Positions 46,064-56,087 of a DNA stretch of 64,000 bases are shown here, in pieces (position 1 is the stretch's first letter; every line of letters starts with the position of its first letter). The stretch comes from JACVRM01 sp963817375 (lineage in GTDB: Bacteria; Actinomycetota; Thermoleophilia; Gaiellales; Gaiellaceae): NCBI GenBank assembly GCA_963817375.1, contig CAWFOB010000001.1, forward strand, positions 186,001-250,000, written 5' to 3'. The notes under the pieces are model-generated. The model ran no database searches and had not been told where the DNA came from. It was given only the letters and a program-made list of their open reading frames with translations. A program made the position numbers and the translations under genes.

Positions 46064-47176
46064 AGCCGGTGCGCCAGCTCGTCCAGCTCGCCGCTCGCGC
46101 CGACCTCGGCGAACGGCACGGGCGAGATCTCCACGACGGCCAGGTCGAACCCCCGCGCGCGCAGGTCGAGCAGCGCGTTCACGGCGCGCGCGTCGAGCAG
46201 CGGCGTGAGCGCGATGACGAGCGCCTGCGGCGGCAGCGTCCGCACCGGGATCACGTCGATGTCCTTGAGCGCGTAGTTCTCGATCACCTCGGTGTCGAGC
46301 AGCGCGTCCACGATCCGGTACCGCTGCACGAGCCCGGACCCCGGCAGCAGCCAGCGCAGGTAGCCGCCGAAGCTGACGAGGCCGATGCGGTCACGCCGGA
46401 GCAGGTAGGCGGTCGCGAGCGAGGCAGCGGCGCGGACGGCCGAGTCGAGCGTCGACGCGTCCGCGCGGCGCGCCTCCGCGAAGGTGTCGACGAAGAGGAC
46501 GACGTCGGCATTGCGCTCGGCGTGGAACTCGTTGACCCAGAGCTCCTGGCGGCGCGCGCTCGCGCGCCAGTTCACGCGCCGGACGCGGTCGCCGTACGAG
46601 AACGGGCGCAGATCGGCGAACTCGATGCCCTCTGCCTTCTGGCGCGCGACGTCGTTGCCGGCGAACACCTGCGTCTCCGCCGAGTGCAGCACCGACCGCA
46701 GCGTCTCCTCGCGCGGGTAGACCTTCAGCGGCAGGCGCTCCTCGAAGCGCTCCTCGAACCGGAACATGCCGTACCGGTCGCGCAGGCGGACAAACGTGTC
46801 GCCGACCGTGTAGCCGCCCCAGCGCACGCAGCGCACCGTGACCGGGACCTCGCGCTCGCCGGTCCGCAGGTCGAAGCCGACGGGGTTCGGCATCCCGCGC
46901 AGGCCGTCCGGAAGCGCGAGGTAGATCTCCGCGTGCTCGATCGCGACGTCGGAGCGGACGGTGACGGCCACCTCGACGTCGTCGCCCTCGACGACCCGGT
47001 CGCGGTTCGTCTCCACCCCGACGCGCAGGGACGCGCTACGAACGGACGCGAGCGCGAGCACGAGCACGAGCCAGAACGGCGCCGACACGACCGCGAGCTC
47101 GGGCCGGCGCTCCACGAGCGCGCCGAGGAGCAGGAAGCCGGCAAGCGCGCCGTACGCCGCCAGCTTCGGCGTCGCG

Positions 47177-47187
<11 letters not shown>
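45919..47187 (-). CDS. DUF58 domain protein
   Basis: Membrane protein with a DUF58/von Willebrand factor A-like domain, usually paired with MoxR ATPases and thought to act in envelope or protein assembly. The 422 residues begin with two hydrophobic segments (KLAAYGALAGFLLLGAL and VVSAPFWLVLVLALASV), then beta-rich domain RVGVETNRDRVVEGDDVEV and the DUF58 core GIEFADLRPFSYGDRVRRVNWRASARR, then a VWA-like part (VVLFVDTFAEARR). The GTG at 47187 overlaps MoxR's end by 11 nt and is preferred to an ATG at 47220 lying deeper in moxR. Confidence 0.9.
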
Positions 47188-48173
<986 letters not shown>

Positions 48174-48187
<14 letters not shown>

Positions 48188-48686
48188 GACCCTCCATCAC
48201 CTCCCGTAGGCGCGGCAGCCCGAGGCCGGGCCCGTGCCGGTCGCGCGGGGGCTGCCGGTCAGGGCGGACGAGGTCCCAGACCACCGGCTCGACGGCGGCC
48301 TGCGCGGCCTCCGGCTGGCGCTCGAGATCGATCCCCCGGCGGTCGGCCAGGCGGCTGGTCACGATCGCCCGGATCCGTGGGCGCAGCCGGTAGTGCAGGT
48401 CGTACGCGTTCGCCACGCCGAGCGTGACCTCGCGCTCGACCCGCGCCAGATCGATGACCGCCTCGTCGGCGGGCGGCTCGACGCGGCGCGCGTGGTCGAA
48501 CGCGGAGCCCTCGTCACGGGCGGCGCCGGTCCGTCCGAGCAGCCAGAGCAGCACGATCGCGCATAGCCCGAACGCGTAGACCTGGAGCGCCAGCGCGCGG
48601 CGTTCGGGGACGGCCGCCAGCACGACGACCAGCACGACGGCCGCGGCCACCGCGGCCGCGCCGACGGCGAGGAGGCGGCGCCTCAT
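48174..48686 (-). CDS. Hypothetical membrane protein of the MoxR operon
   Basis: A 170-residue protein with two membrane helices at the start (LLAVGAAAVAAAVVLVVVLAAV and VYAFGLCAIVLLWLLG) and a cytoplasmic tail of helical, charged sequence ending LREVMEGLDHI. It overlaps DUF4129 upstream (ATGA) and MoxR downstream. No family recognised; the position is that of the small middle gene in actinobacterial DUF4129-MoxR-DUF58 operons. Confidence 0.7.
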
Positions 48687-49603
48687 CGCGCCGCCACGAC
48701 GTAGCGGTCGGCCTCGCTCGCCCGCAGCTCGTCGCGGATCGTCTCGAGCGCGCGGATCGCGTCGTCCTTCGTCGCCGCGTCGATCTCGTGGTCGCTGAAC
48801 TTGGCGAGCTCGTAGTAGCCCGTCAGCCGCCGTACCGCCGAGCCGCTCGCCACGAGCTCCTCGAGCACCCGGGACACGTACTCGTGCGGCGCCTCGGCCG
48901 GGCGGCGCTCGAGGCCGTGGCGGCCGAGGATGACCTCCATGCGGGCGTAGGCGGCGATGACCGCTCGGCGCGGGTCGCGCTCGGCGCGCAGGTCGTGCAG
49001 CGTCTCGTCGAAGACCGCGGCGAGGCGGGCGTTCAGCAGCGCGTCGGGCTCGGGCAGGTCCGTCCGCCGCAGGATGCGCACGCCGGCGGCGAGGATCGCC
49101 GCCAGCGTCGCGCAGAAGACGAGCAGGATCGGCAGCCAGTCGATGCCCTCGCCGGACGGCGTCGTGCGCTTCCCGGCGAGGTAGGACAGGAAGTTGGCGA
49201 GCGTCTGCGCGCCGGACTGGGTGCGGGCGCCTCCCCCGCGGCCGTCGCGGATGAAGGTGACGACGGCGAACGCGAAGCCGGCGAGCAGGATCAGCAGCAT
49301 CAGCTGGGCGAGGAGCTTCGAGCCGGTGCGCGGCTGCGGCTTCCCCGAGCGGCCTGGGTTGAACGCGTAGAAGGCGAACGCGACCAGCACGGCGACCAGG
49401 ATCGCGACGACGAGCAGCGCCGCATTCAGCAGCACGAGCGAGGTCGTCCTCCCGCCGGTGTCCAGCGTGCCGGACGGACGGTCGCCCCGGCTCGCGACGA
49501 CGACGAGCACCAGGAGCACGAGCGCGCCGCCGACCGTCGCGGCCAGGCGCCGCGCCGGAAGCGGCTTCAGGGGGCGCTGATCACGCAGCTCGTCGTCTCG
49601 CAC
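48683..49603 (-). CDS. DUF4129 domain membrane protein
   Basis: A 306-residue protein with four membrane segments (RLAATVGGALVLLVLVVVA, LVLLNAALLVVAILVAVLVAFAFYAF, LLAQLMLLILLAGFAFAVVTFI, WLPILLVFCATLAAILAAGV) and a C-terminal DUF4129 domain (DPRRAVIAAYARMEVILGRHG, RRPAEAPHEYVSRVLEEL). First gene of the operon DUF4129-membrane protein-MoxR-DUF58-membrane protein. The start at 49603 is preceded by a short leader. In related clusters this module sits beside transglutaminase genes, absent here. Confidence 0.85.
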   Translation of the reverse strand: MRDDELRDQRPLKPLPARRLAATVGGALVLLVLVVVASRGDRPSGTLDTGGRTTSLVLLNAALLVVAILVAVLVAFAFYAFNPGRSGKPQPRTGSKLLAQLMLLILLAGFAFAVVTFIRDGRGGGARTQSGAQTLANFLSYLAGKRTTPSGEGIDWLPILLVFCATLAAILAAGVRILRRTDLPEPDALLNARLAAVFDETLHDLRAERDPRRAVIAAYARMEVILGRHGLERRPAEAPHEYVSRVLEELVASGSAVRRLTGYYELAKFSDHEIDAATKDDAIRALETIRDELRASEADRYVVAAR

Positions 49604-49641
49604 AGGGGTCCCATGCTAAGACGCCGTTGCATGTCCCGCCG

Positions 49642-50598
49642 TTAGGGACAGGTCGAAAGCCGCTCGCCGTGGAGGCAGGTGTCGCGGCCGGGGCCGCCGG
49701 CGATGCGGTCGCGCCCCGGCCCGCCGAACAGCACGTCCTGGCCGGGCCCGCCGACGATGCGGTCGCCGCCCGCGCCGCCGTAGATCACGTCGTTGCCGTC
49801 GCCGCCCTCGAGCCGGTCAGGCCCGGCGAAGCCGTAGATGAAGTCGCGCCCGCCGAACCCGCGCAGCCAGTTCGCGGAGGCGTTGCCGATGATCGTGTCG
49901 CCCTGGGGCGAGCCGTCGACGTCCTCGATGTTGGCGAGGCGGTCCTGCCCGTAGCCGGTGGCCTTCCCGGTCGCGAGGTTGACGGTGACGCCGTTGTGGG
50001 CGTAGTTGAAGTCGACCGTGTCGTAGCCCTTGCCGCCCTTGAGCACGTCGTTGCCGCTACCGCCGTCGAGGTAGTCCGTCCCACCCATCCCGGAGAGGTC
50101 GTCGTTGCCCTCGAGGCCCGCGAGGTAGCTGGGGCCGTCGGTACCCACGAGCGTGTCGTTGAAGCGCGAGCCGACCGCGGCCTCCAGGTTCGCAAGGGTG
50201 TCGTTGCCCCATCCGGTCGCCGTGCCGGCCGTGAGGTTCACGGTGACACCGGCGGTCGCCTCCTCGTAGACGGCGTAGTCGAGCCCGTCGCCGCCGTCGA
50301 TGTGGTCGTCGCCGGCGTCGCCCGAGATCTCGTCGGCCCCGGCGCCGCCGGTGATGGTGTCGTTGCCGTCGCCGCCGCAGATGATGTCGCGGCCGCCGCC
50401 CCCGTCGATCGTGTCGTCGCCGCCGAGCCCCTCGATGACGTCGTTGCCCGCCGTCCCGGTCAGGGTGTCGTTGCCGTCGGTGCCCATGATCGTGGGCTTG
50501 TGACCGAGGCAGCCGGTCTCGGCCTGGCGGCCCGAAGCGGCGGGGACGAGGACGACGAGCGCGGCGGCCGCGACCGCGACGACAGGACGGAACGGCAT
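49642..50598 (-). CDS. Secreted calcium-binding RTX-repeat protein
   Basis: A 318-residue exported protein. The signal peptide (FRPVVAVAAAALVVLVPAASG) is followed almost entirely by glycine-aspartate RTX nonapeptides such as DGNDTLTGTAGND, GGDDTIDGGGGRD and GGDGNDVIYGGAGGD, which bind Ca2+ and form a beta roll. Two short non-repeat blocks with GVTVNLTAGTATGWGNDTLAN and a second version (GVTVNLATGKATGYGQDRLAN) interrupt the repeats. The end LHGERLSTCP contains a Cys that may pair with the early Cys (TGCLGH). RTX proteins with a Sec signal, instead of a type I system, occur in Actinobacteria. ATG at 50598. Confidence 0.86.
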   Translation of the reverse strand: MPFRPVVAVAAAALVVLVPAASGRQAETGCLGHKPTIMGTDGNDTLTGTAGNDVIEGLGGDDTIDGGGGRDIICGGDGNDTITGGAGADEISGDAGDDHIDGGDGLDYAVYEEATAGVTVNLTAGTATGWGNDTLANLEAAVGSRFNDTLVGTDGPSYLAGLEGNDDLSGMGGTDYLDGGSGNDVLKGGKGYDTVDFNYAHNGVTVNLATGKATGYGQDRLANIEDVDGSPQGDTIIGNASANWLRGFGGRDFIYGFAGPDRLEGGDGNDVIYGGAGGDRIVGGPGQDVLFGGPGRDRIAGGPGRDTCLHGERLSTCP

Positions 50599-50680
50599 TG
50601 AGGCTCCTTTGCGACGGCGGATCGGAACCCTTCTCGGCAGCGGTGCGATGCGGCTTGAGCCTGCCTGCTTCAATGCCCGC

Positions 50681-51361
50681 GTGACGGACGGCGCGGTCGC
50701 GTACGTGCGAGAGCTCGAGCGTCGCGACGAGGCGATTGCCCAGTCGCTCGAGACGCTGGGCTCGCTGCGCGGGCGAACCCGCACCATCGGCGTCGAGGCG
50801 ACGCGCCTTGCCGCGGTGCTCGAGCGGTTCCCGCACGAGCACGAGTTCGCGCAGCATGCCGTCGACCGTGCCGAGGCGGATGTTGCGAGCTCCCGCGGGG
50901 AGCTCGAGGCCGCCGAGGCCGAGCTGCGGCGCGGGCGGCGCGACCGGGAGGCCCGGGAGGCGGCCGTGGAGTCCGCACGCGGCACGCTCGAGCGGGCGGA
51001 GCAGGAGCTGGCCTCGGCACGGGCGCGCGCGGCAGCGGTCGGCGAAGCGCAGCGCTCGGCCGAGCGCGAGGTGGACGTCGTCGTGGCGGCGGCACTTGCT
51101 CTCGCCCGCGAGGTGGCCCGCGCTCCCCGCCTCGGCTCACGGACGCCCGCGGCCCCCGAGCCCGGCCTCGGCGGCGTCTCAGACTGGGCGGCGCGCGCCG
51201 ACGGAGCGCTGCTGCTGGCCTCGAGCGGCCTCGACGACGAGCGCGAAGCCGTGGTCCGCGAGGCGAACGAGCTCGCGGAGTCGGTGCTCGGCGAGCCGCC
51301 GCTGCCCGGAGGCGTGCGACGTGTCCGGGAGCAGGTCGAGGCGCGAGACGTGAGAAGCTGA
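50681..51361 (+). CDS. Hypothetical coiled-coil protein
   Basis: A 226-residue soluble protein that is mostly long helices. Residues about 5-145 are rich in Glu, Arg, Ala with heptad-like spacing (VRELERRDEAIAQSLETL, AEAELRRGRRDREAREAAVE, LERAEQELASARARAAAV), so a coiled coil is likely. The last 60 residues are less regular. No domain recognised. The GTG at 50681 is preferred to a start at 50609, which would lie close to the divergent RTX gene; the choice is uncertain. Confidence 0.6.
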   Translation: MTDGAVAYVRELERRDEAIAQSLETLGSLRGRTRTIGVEATRLAAVLERFPHEHEFAQHAVDRAEADVASSRGELEAAEAELRRGRRDREAREAAVESARGTLERAEQELASARARAAAVGEAQRSAEREVDVVVAAALALAREVARAPRLGSRTPAAPEPGLGGVSDWAARADGALLLASSGLDDEREAVVREANELAESVLGEPPLPGGVRRVREQVEARDVRS

Positions 51362-51365
51362 GGCC

Positions 51366-51683
51366 GTGGGCCCCGCGCTCGTCATCCTGCTGATCCTGAT
51401 CGTGCTGCTGCTCGTCGGCGGCGCGATCATCGGGCTCGCGGTGAAGCTGCTCTGGTTCGTGCTCATCGGGATCTTGCTCGGTGCGCTGGGTCGGCTGGTG
51501 CTCCCGGGCGAGCAGCAGATCGGCTACCTGGCGACGGCGCTCGCCGGCATCGCCGGCTCGCTGCTCGGCGGGATCATCGGCGACATCCTTGACACCGGCG
51601 GCGTCGTGCAGTTCCTGATCGCGATCGTGTGCGCGGCCGGCGTGGTCGCGATCCTCGACGGCACCTCGCGCGCGCGGACGTAG
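51366..51683 (+). CDS. GlsB/YeaQ/YmgE-type small membrane protein
   Basis: A 105-residue protein with three or four hydrophobic segments. The middle GRLVLPGEQQIGYLATALAGIAGSLLGGIIG is the Transgly_assoc/YeaQ signature (GxLARxLxPGxxxxG... AGxxGAxLGG). These proteins are stress-linked membrane proteins of unknown action. An extra N-terminal helix (LVILLILIVLLLVGGAIIGL) makes it longer than YeaQ. GTG at 51366, 2 bp after the previous stop. Confidence 0.82.
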   Translation: MGPALVILLILIVLLLVGGAIIGLAVKLLWFVLIGILLGALGRLVLPGEQQIGYLATALAGIAGSLLGGIIGDILDTGGVVQFLIAIVCAAGVVAILDGTSRART

Positions 51684-51753
51684 CGCGGGTTTGCATCCGG
51701 GCGCGCCCGGAAAGCCCTAGACGAACGCACACGGACGCCGAAGGGGGCTTGCA

Positions 51754-51933
51754 GTGACTGCACGACCTTCGGATGCGAAGGCAATCAGGCGGCGCCAGGG
51801 CGTGTTACTGCTCGCCTGCGACACGCTCTTGGAGGACGTGCGCCGCGCAGGGCGCGACGGCGACTGGCGAATCGCGGTGCTGATGCAGCTGCGCCGGTCG
51901 ATCGCCAGGGAGATACGCGCCGGAGGTTTATGA
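51754..51933 (+). CDS. Small hypothetical protein
   Basis: A 59-residue frame from GTG 51754 to TGA 51933, too short to be obvious. A GGGGG stretch lies upstream of the GTG as a possible ribosome site. The predicted protein is helical and basic (AKAIRRRQGVLLLACDTLLED, RIAVLMQLRRSIAREIR) and has the charge pattern of a real small soluble protein. No family recognised. The following 160 bp to tRNA-Gly contain nothing else I can support. Confidence 0.42.
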   Translation: MTARPSDAKAIRRRQGVLLLACDTLLEDVRRAGRDGDWRIAVLMQLRRSIAREIRAGGL

Positions 51934-52063
51934 CCTCTTCCAGTTTCCAGAAGACCGCGAGGCGGCGGCGCCTCCCTCTCCCCCCGCGCGCCGCCGTCCT
52001 CGCGCGTCAGTGGCTCAGCACACGTGCTTTCGCTGCCGCAGCGTGAGCAGGTGATGGCACGAA

Positions 52064-52087
52064 AAAGGCCCCGTTTCCGGGGCCTTT
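52064..52087 (-). terminator. Intrinsic terminator of the tRNA-Gly gene
   Basis: Perfect stem AAAGGCCCCG / CGGGGCCTTT with a TTTC loop, 6 nt after the tRNA-Gly 3' end on the minus strand and followed there by TT. A plain factor-independent terminator. Confidence 0.85.
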
Positions 52088-52092
52088 GATGG

Positions 52093-52166
52093 AGCGGATG
52101 AAGGGACTCGAACCCTCGACCTTCTGCATGGCAAGCAGACGCTCTAGCCAACTGAGCTACATCCGC
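52093..52166 (-). tRNA. tRNA-Gly (anticodon GCC)
   Basis: On the minus strand GCGGATG pairs with CATCCGC as acceptor stem; D loop AGCTCAGTTGGCTAGAGC, anticodon loop TTGCCAT with GCC, T loop TTCGAGT. 74 nt, no encoded CCA. Terminator at 52064-52087. Confidence 0.94.
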
Positions 52167-52234
52167 CGGCGGGCCGCAGTATAGCCCGGATCCCTTCGTC
52201 CCTCCCACGCGCCTCGGTGGCCGCACGGGCCTGC

Positions 52235-52717
52235 CTAGCGGCCGCTCGAGATGACGCGCAGGCGATCCTGGAATGCGCTCTCAGGCGGCTCTGGCTCGAC
52301 TGCGGGGAGCTCGCCGCTTGCCAGTTCGGGCTCGAGCGCCCGGAACCGCTCGGTCATATCCACCGCCTCCTGCTTGGCCCGCGCGAGCTCTTCCTCATGG
52401 CGAAGCCTCGCCGCCTCCTCCTCGGCGTGGATCTGGGCGAGGCGTTCGTTGGCGAGCGCAACCATCGCGTCCAGCTCCTCACGGATCGCCTCCTCGTCGC
52501 CCGCGAGGACTCGCGACGCGATGACCTCGTTCGACTCGGCCACGCCCTCCACGGTCCACTGCGCCCCCTTGAGGTGACGGCTGACGCACGCGCCGTCGAA
52601 CTCGGCAAGCCAGCGCGCGTCGGGCACGCTGGTCAGCGGGACGCGCAGGCCGAGCTCCGTGCCCTGCGCCACGACGATTGCACGCGACCATTCGAGCGCG
52701 AGGTCCACCATCCACAT
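52235..52717 (-). CDS. Hypothetical protein with a coiled-coil tail
   Basis: A 160-residue protein. The first 75 residues look globular (VDLALEWSRAIVVAQGTELGLRVPLTSVPDARWLAEF). Residues about 75-130 form one long charged helix (EEAIREELDAMVALANERLAQIHAEEEAARLRHEEELARAKQEA), and the tail is acidic and proline-rich. No domain recognised. Start from ATG at 52717. The next gene upstream on this strand ends about 50 bp away, so it may be a separate unit. Confidence 0.55.
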   Translation of the reverse strand: MWMVDLALEWSRAIVVAQGTELGLRVPLTSVPDARWLAEFDGACVSRHLKGAQWTVEGVAESNEVIASRVLAGDEEAIREELDAMVALANERLAQIHAEEEAARLRHEEELARAKQEAVDMTERFRALEPELASGELPAVEPEPPESAFQDRLRVISSGR

Positions 52718-52768
52718 CGAACCGTAGAGACGACCGGCGCCTACCGAAACGCTAAAAGGGGGATGGCT

Positions 52769-53173
52769 TCAGGAAGCGGCGGCGTCGAGCGCTTCGTTGA
52801 CGAGCCGGTCGGCCAGCTCGTTGTGCTCGCGGCGGACGGCCGTGTAGACGACGCGCTCGAAGCGGCTCGCCAGCCCTGCAGCCTGCTGGTTCAGCGCCTT
52901 GAGCGCCTCGTTCTTGACCCGGTACTCGCCGCGCATCTGCTTCACAAGGAGCTCCGAGTCGGAGACGACCTCGAGCTCGTCGATGCCGAGCTCCGCCGCG
53001 CGCTCGAGGCCGGCGACGAGCGCCCGGTACTCGGCCACGTTGTTCGTCGCGACGCCGATCGGCTGCCCGTCCGAGTCGAGCACGGTGTCGTCCTCGGCCT
53101 CCAGCACGTACGCATAGGCGGCCGGCCCCGGGTTGCCGCGGGCGCCGCCGTCCGTGAAGAGCCTCGCCTTCAC
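52769..53173 (-). CDS. RNase H-like (reverse-transcriptase-like) domain protein
   Basis: A 134-residue RNase HI-fold protein. The acidic active-site residues are in order: Asp in FTDGGARGNPG, Glu in NNVAEYRALVAGLE, Asp in VVSDSELLVKQM and the late Asp in NELADRLVNEA. It would cleave RNA in RNA-DNA hybrids. Actinobacteria often fuse this domain to a CobC-like phosphatase; here it is single. The GTG at 53173 overlaps the rpiB-like stop by 4 nt. Confidence 0.9.
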   Translation of the reverse strand: MKARLFTDGGARGNPGPAAYAYVLEAEDDTVLDSDGQPIGVATNNVAEYRALVAGLERAAELGIDELEVVSDSELLVKQMRGEYRVKNEALKALNQQAAGLASRFERVVYTAVRREHNELADRLVNEALDAAAS

Positions 53174-53595
53174 CGCGCGGCGTCGAGCTCGGCGAGCCGG
53201 GCGATGTTGTCCCGCTCGTCCGCGTCGGGGGCCTCGACGCCGAGCCAGGCGTCGACGATGGCACGCGCGTCCTCCGGGCTGGTGCGCTTGAGGCTCATCA
53301 CCAGCACGTTCGCGTCGTTCCAGCGGCGCGCGCCCTCGGCGATCCACGGGTCCCACGCGAGCGCGGCCCGCACGCCCGGAACCTTGTTCGCCGCCATCGA
53401 GGTGCCCGTGCCCGTCCAGCAGAAGAGCATCCCCTGGTCGGCATCGCCGCGCGCGACCGTCTCCGCGACCTGACGCGCGACGTCCGGCCAGAGGTCGCGG
53501 GGGAGCACGGTCAGCTCGTGCCCGCGCTGCTCCAACTCGTCGACGACGGCGTCCAGGACCTCGCCCTCGTCGTCGGCACCGACCACGATCCGCAT
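53170..53595 (-). CDS. RpiB/LacA/LacB sugar-phosphate isomerase family protein
   Basis: A 141-residue protein of the ribose-5-phosphate isomerase B fold: IVVGADDEGEVLDAV at the start, the substrate loop CWTGTGTSMAANKVPGVRAAL (Cys as the base) and RRWNDANVLVMSL. The usual CGTGIG motif is CWTGTG here, a small but real change in the active loop. It probably isomerises a pentose or a C6 sugar phosphate. The ATG at 53595 starts a two-gene unit with the RNase H-like gene. Confidence 0.87.
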   Translation of the reverse strand: MRIVVGADDEGEVLDAVVDELEQRGHELTVLPRDLWPDVARQVAETVARGDADQGMLFCWTGTGTSMAANKVPGVRAALAWDPWIAEGARRWNDANVLVMSLKRTSPEDARAIVDAWLGVEAPDADERDNIARLAELDAAR

Positions 53596-53622
53596 GGGCG
53601 GAACCGTACGCGTTTGCTCGCG

Positions 53623-54348
53623 CTAATCATTCGGGTGCGCCGCATGCACCCAGTGCGGCCCGCCCCAGTGCAGGTCGTACGGGTAGTGGTGGTACACGTG
53701 CGCCCAGATCGACCAGGCGAGCCACTGGCTGCAGCCGTAGAAGAAGGCGCCGCGGTAGAGCACGAGCAGCGCGTCCTTCGGGAGCCGCTTGTTGAGCCAG
53801 GGCCAGAACGCGTCCGCGTTGTAGACGACGTCCTCGAAGTAGCTGCGCGTGATCACGCGCCACGAGAGCAGCCCGTAGAGGATCCAGACGAGATCCCACA
53901 TGCCGCCGAGCCCGCTGAAGTACGCGGCCGCGTCGGTGAAGCGCCCCGTCTGCCCTGCGTAGGCCCAGGCGTCGATGTGGAAGTGGTGCGTCCATGGGAA
54001 GAACCACATCGTCCCGACCGTGTCGCCCGCGTCGGTGATGACGTGGGCCGCGTGCCCGATCATGAAGCTCACACCCCACAGGCGGCTGCCGAAGATGCCC
54101 CAGATCAACAGGCCGATGACGACGCCGAACGTCAGCGAGTGCGTGAAGCCCATGCCCGGCCAGCCGCGGTGGAACCTGACCGGGTCGGACGCCTTGAGAT
54201 CCCACGGCCCCAGGTGGATGCCGTACACGAACCACTTCGTCGCCTGATCGGGCGCGTACGAGCCGAGCAGCAGCGGGACGAACGCGATCTTCGCGCCCAG
54301 GTGCTTCTGGAACGCGTACGGCTCCATGTCATGTGCGGCCCAGCTCAA
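53623..54348 (-). CDS. Membrane-bound metal-dependent hydrolase-like protein
   Basis: A 241-residue integral membrane protein. It has a YdjM/DUF457-like layout with metal-ligand-type motifs GFTHSLTF and MIGHAAHVITDAGDTVG between membrane segments, and a further FPWTHHFHIDAW block. The C-terminal half keeps Trp/Tyr/His-rich hydrophobic segments, more than in simple YdjM proteins. Function unknown; some relatives are LexA-regulated. The TTG at 54348 overlaps the upstream stop (TTGA) by 4 nt. Confidence 0.62.
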   Translation of the reverse strand: MSWAAHDMEPYAFQKHLGAKIAFVPLLLGSYAPDQATKWFVYGIHLGPWDLKASDPVRFHRGWPGMGFTHSLTFGVVIGLLIWGIFGSRLWGVSFMIGHAAHVITDAGDTVGTMWFFPWTHHFHIDAWAYAGQTGRFTDAAAYFSGLGGMWDLVWILYGLLSWRVITRSYFEDVVYNADAFWPWLNKRLPKDALLVLYRGAFFYGCSQWLAWSIWAHVYHHYPYDLHWGGPHWVHAAHPND

Positions 54349-54554
54349 CGCGTGATCCGGCGCCAGAGAGTCGGGATCGCCCAGGCGGTCAGGAAGAGGA
54401 ACGCCAGCCCGAACCAGAAGGCGACGACGAAGAAGCCGTTGATCACGCCGAGCGTGACGTAGATCGCGGCGAGGAAGCAGTACTTCCCGAAGGTGCGCAG
54501 CTCCGCGCGGTTCGGCGCCCACTTGCGCACGACGTCGAGAACCGCCACGGCCAA
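54345..54554 (-). CDS. Small membrane protein upstream of the hydrolase-like gene
   Basis: A 69-residue protein with two membrane segments (CFLAAIYVTLGVINGFFVVAF and GLAFLFLTAWAIPTLW) and a short basic end. No family recognised. It overlaps the next gene's TTG, so both are translated together. TTG at 54554 or a GTG six bases later. Confidence 0.6.
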   Translation of the reverse strand: MAVAVLDVVRKWAPNRAELRTFGKYCFLAAIYVTLGVINGFFVVAFWFGLAFLFLTAWAIPTLWRRITR

Positions 54555-54578
54555 CCCTAACCCGGCGGGCGAGCGGTG

Positions 54579-56087
54579 TTAGTTCGTGTCGATCTGGGCG
54601 CGCTGCAGCTTGCCCGAGTAGTCGACGTAGACCGACTTCCACTCGGTGAAGACGTCGAGCGCCGCCTGGCCGGCCTCGCGGTGCCCGTTGCCGGTGTCCT
54701 TCGTGCCACCGAACGGCAGGTGCACCTCGGCGCCGATCGTGCCCGCGTTGATGTACGTGATCCCCGTCTCGAGGTCGCGCATGGCGCGGAAGGCGCGGTT
54801 CACGTCACCGGTGAAGATCGACGACGACAGGCCGAACTTGACGCCGTTCGCGACCTGCACGGCCTCCTCGAAGGAGCGCACGCGGATGAGCGCGGTGGTC
54901 GGCCCGAAGATCTCCTCCTGGGCGATGCGCATGCCCGCCTCGACGTCGCCGAAGATCGTCGGGCGGTAGTAGAAGCCGTCGGAGAGCCCGTTTCCGGACG
55001 CCACCTCACCGCCGGTCAGGAGCGTGGCGCCCTCGCCCTTGCCGATCTCGGTGTACGAGTGGATCTTGTCGAGGGCGCGCTGGTTGATCACGGGGCCGAC
55101 GTCAGTGTCGTCCTCCCAGCCGGGCCCGAGCCGCATCGTCTCCGCCGCCTTCACGAGGCGCGCCTGGAGCGCGTCGTAGACCTGCTCGTGGACGATCACG
55201 CGGCTCGCCGCCGTGCAGCGCTGCCCCGAGGTGCCGAACGCCGACCACAGGATCCCGTCGGCCGCGAGGTCGAGGTCGGCGTCGTCCATGACGATGATTC
55301 CGTTCTTGCCGCCGAGCTCGAGGTGGACGTGCTTGAGCCCCTCGGCCGCCGCCTCGAGCACCTTCACGCCGGTCTCGCGCGAGCCCGTGAGCGTCACGAC
55401 GCGGACGTCCGGGTGGCGCACGATGCGGTCGCCGACGTCGCCGCCGAAGCCGTGGACGATGTTGACGACGCCCTTCGGCACGCCCGCCTCAGCCAGCAGC
55501 TCGACGAAGCGCTCCCCCAGGCGCGGCGTGTCGTTCGCCGGCTTGAACACGACCGTGTTGCCGCAGACGAGCGCCGGCACGATCTTCCAGGACGGGATCG
55601 CGATCGGGAAGTTCCACGGCGTGATAACGCCGACGACGCCGATCGGCATCCGCACCGACATGTTGAACTTGTCCGGCAGCTCGGACGGGGTCGTGTGGCC
55701 GAACAGGCGCCGCCCCTCGCCGGCCATGTAGTACGTCATGTCGACCGCTTCCTGCACATCGCCGCCCGCCTCGGCCTTGACCTTGCCCATCTCGCGGGTC
55801 ATCAGCTCGGTGAGCTCGTCCTTGTGCTCCGCGACGAGGCCCGCGAAGCGGAAGAGGATCTCGCCGCGCTTCGGCGCCGGCACGAGGCGCCAGGTCGCGT
55901 AGGCCTCCTTCGCGGCCGCCACGGCGCGGTCGACGTCGTCCGGCCCCGACTTCGGGAATGTCCCGATCAGGTCGCCGTTGGCCGGGCTGTGCGACTCGAA
56001 GGTCTCGCCCGAGCCGGCGTCGACCCACTCGCCGCCGATGTAGTTCTGGAAGGCTCTCGTGCCGACCGCAGTCACGCGGCCGATCAT
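54579..56087 (-). CDS. Aldehyde dehydrogenase
   Basis: NAD(P)-dependent aldehyde dehydrogenase of 502 residues. It has GVVGVITPWNFPIAIPSWK and PALVCGNTVVFKPA for cofactor binding, the general-base Glu in HLELGGKNG, the nucleophile Cys in GTSGQRCTAASR, and the EIFGPTTALIRV block near the end. The sequence is of the piperideine-6-carboxylate/betaine-aldehyde-like type, but exact substrate is open. The ATG at 56087 lies within CATATG and is back to back with the ATG of a truncated methyltransferase frame. Stands alone. Confidence 0.92.
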   Translation of the reverse strand: MIGRVTAVGTRAFQNYIGGEWVDAGSGETFESHSPANGDLIGTFPKSGPDDVDRAVAAAKEAYATWRLVPAPKRGEILFRFAGLVAEHKDELTELMTREMGKVKAEAGGDVQEAVDMTYYMAGEGRRLFGHTTPSELPDKFNMSVRMPIGVVGVITPWNFPIAIPSWKIVPALVCGNTVVFKPANDTPRLGERFVELLAEAGVPKGVVNIVHGFGGDVGDRIVRHPDVRVVTLTGSRETGVKVLEAAAEGLKHVHLELGGKNGIIVMDDADLDLAADGILWSAFGTSGQRCTAASRVIVHEQVYDALQARLVKAAETMRLGPGWEDDTDVGPVINQRALDKIHSYTEIGKGEGATLLTGGEVASGNGLSDGFYYRPTIFGDVEAGMRIAQEEIFGPTTALIRVRSFEEAVQVANGVKFGLSSSIFTGDVNRAFRAMRDLETGITYINAGTIGAEVHLPFGGTKDTGNGHREAGQAALDVFTEWKSVYVDYSGKLQRAQIDTN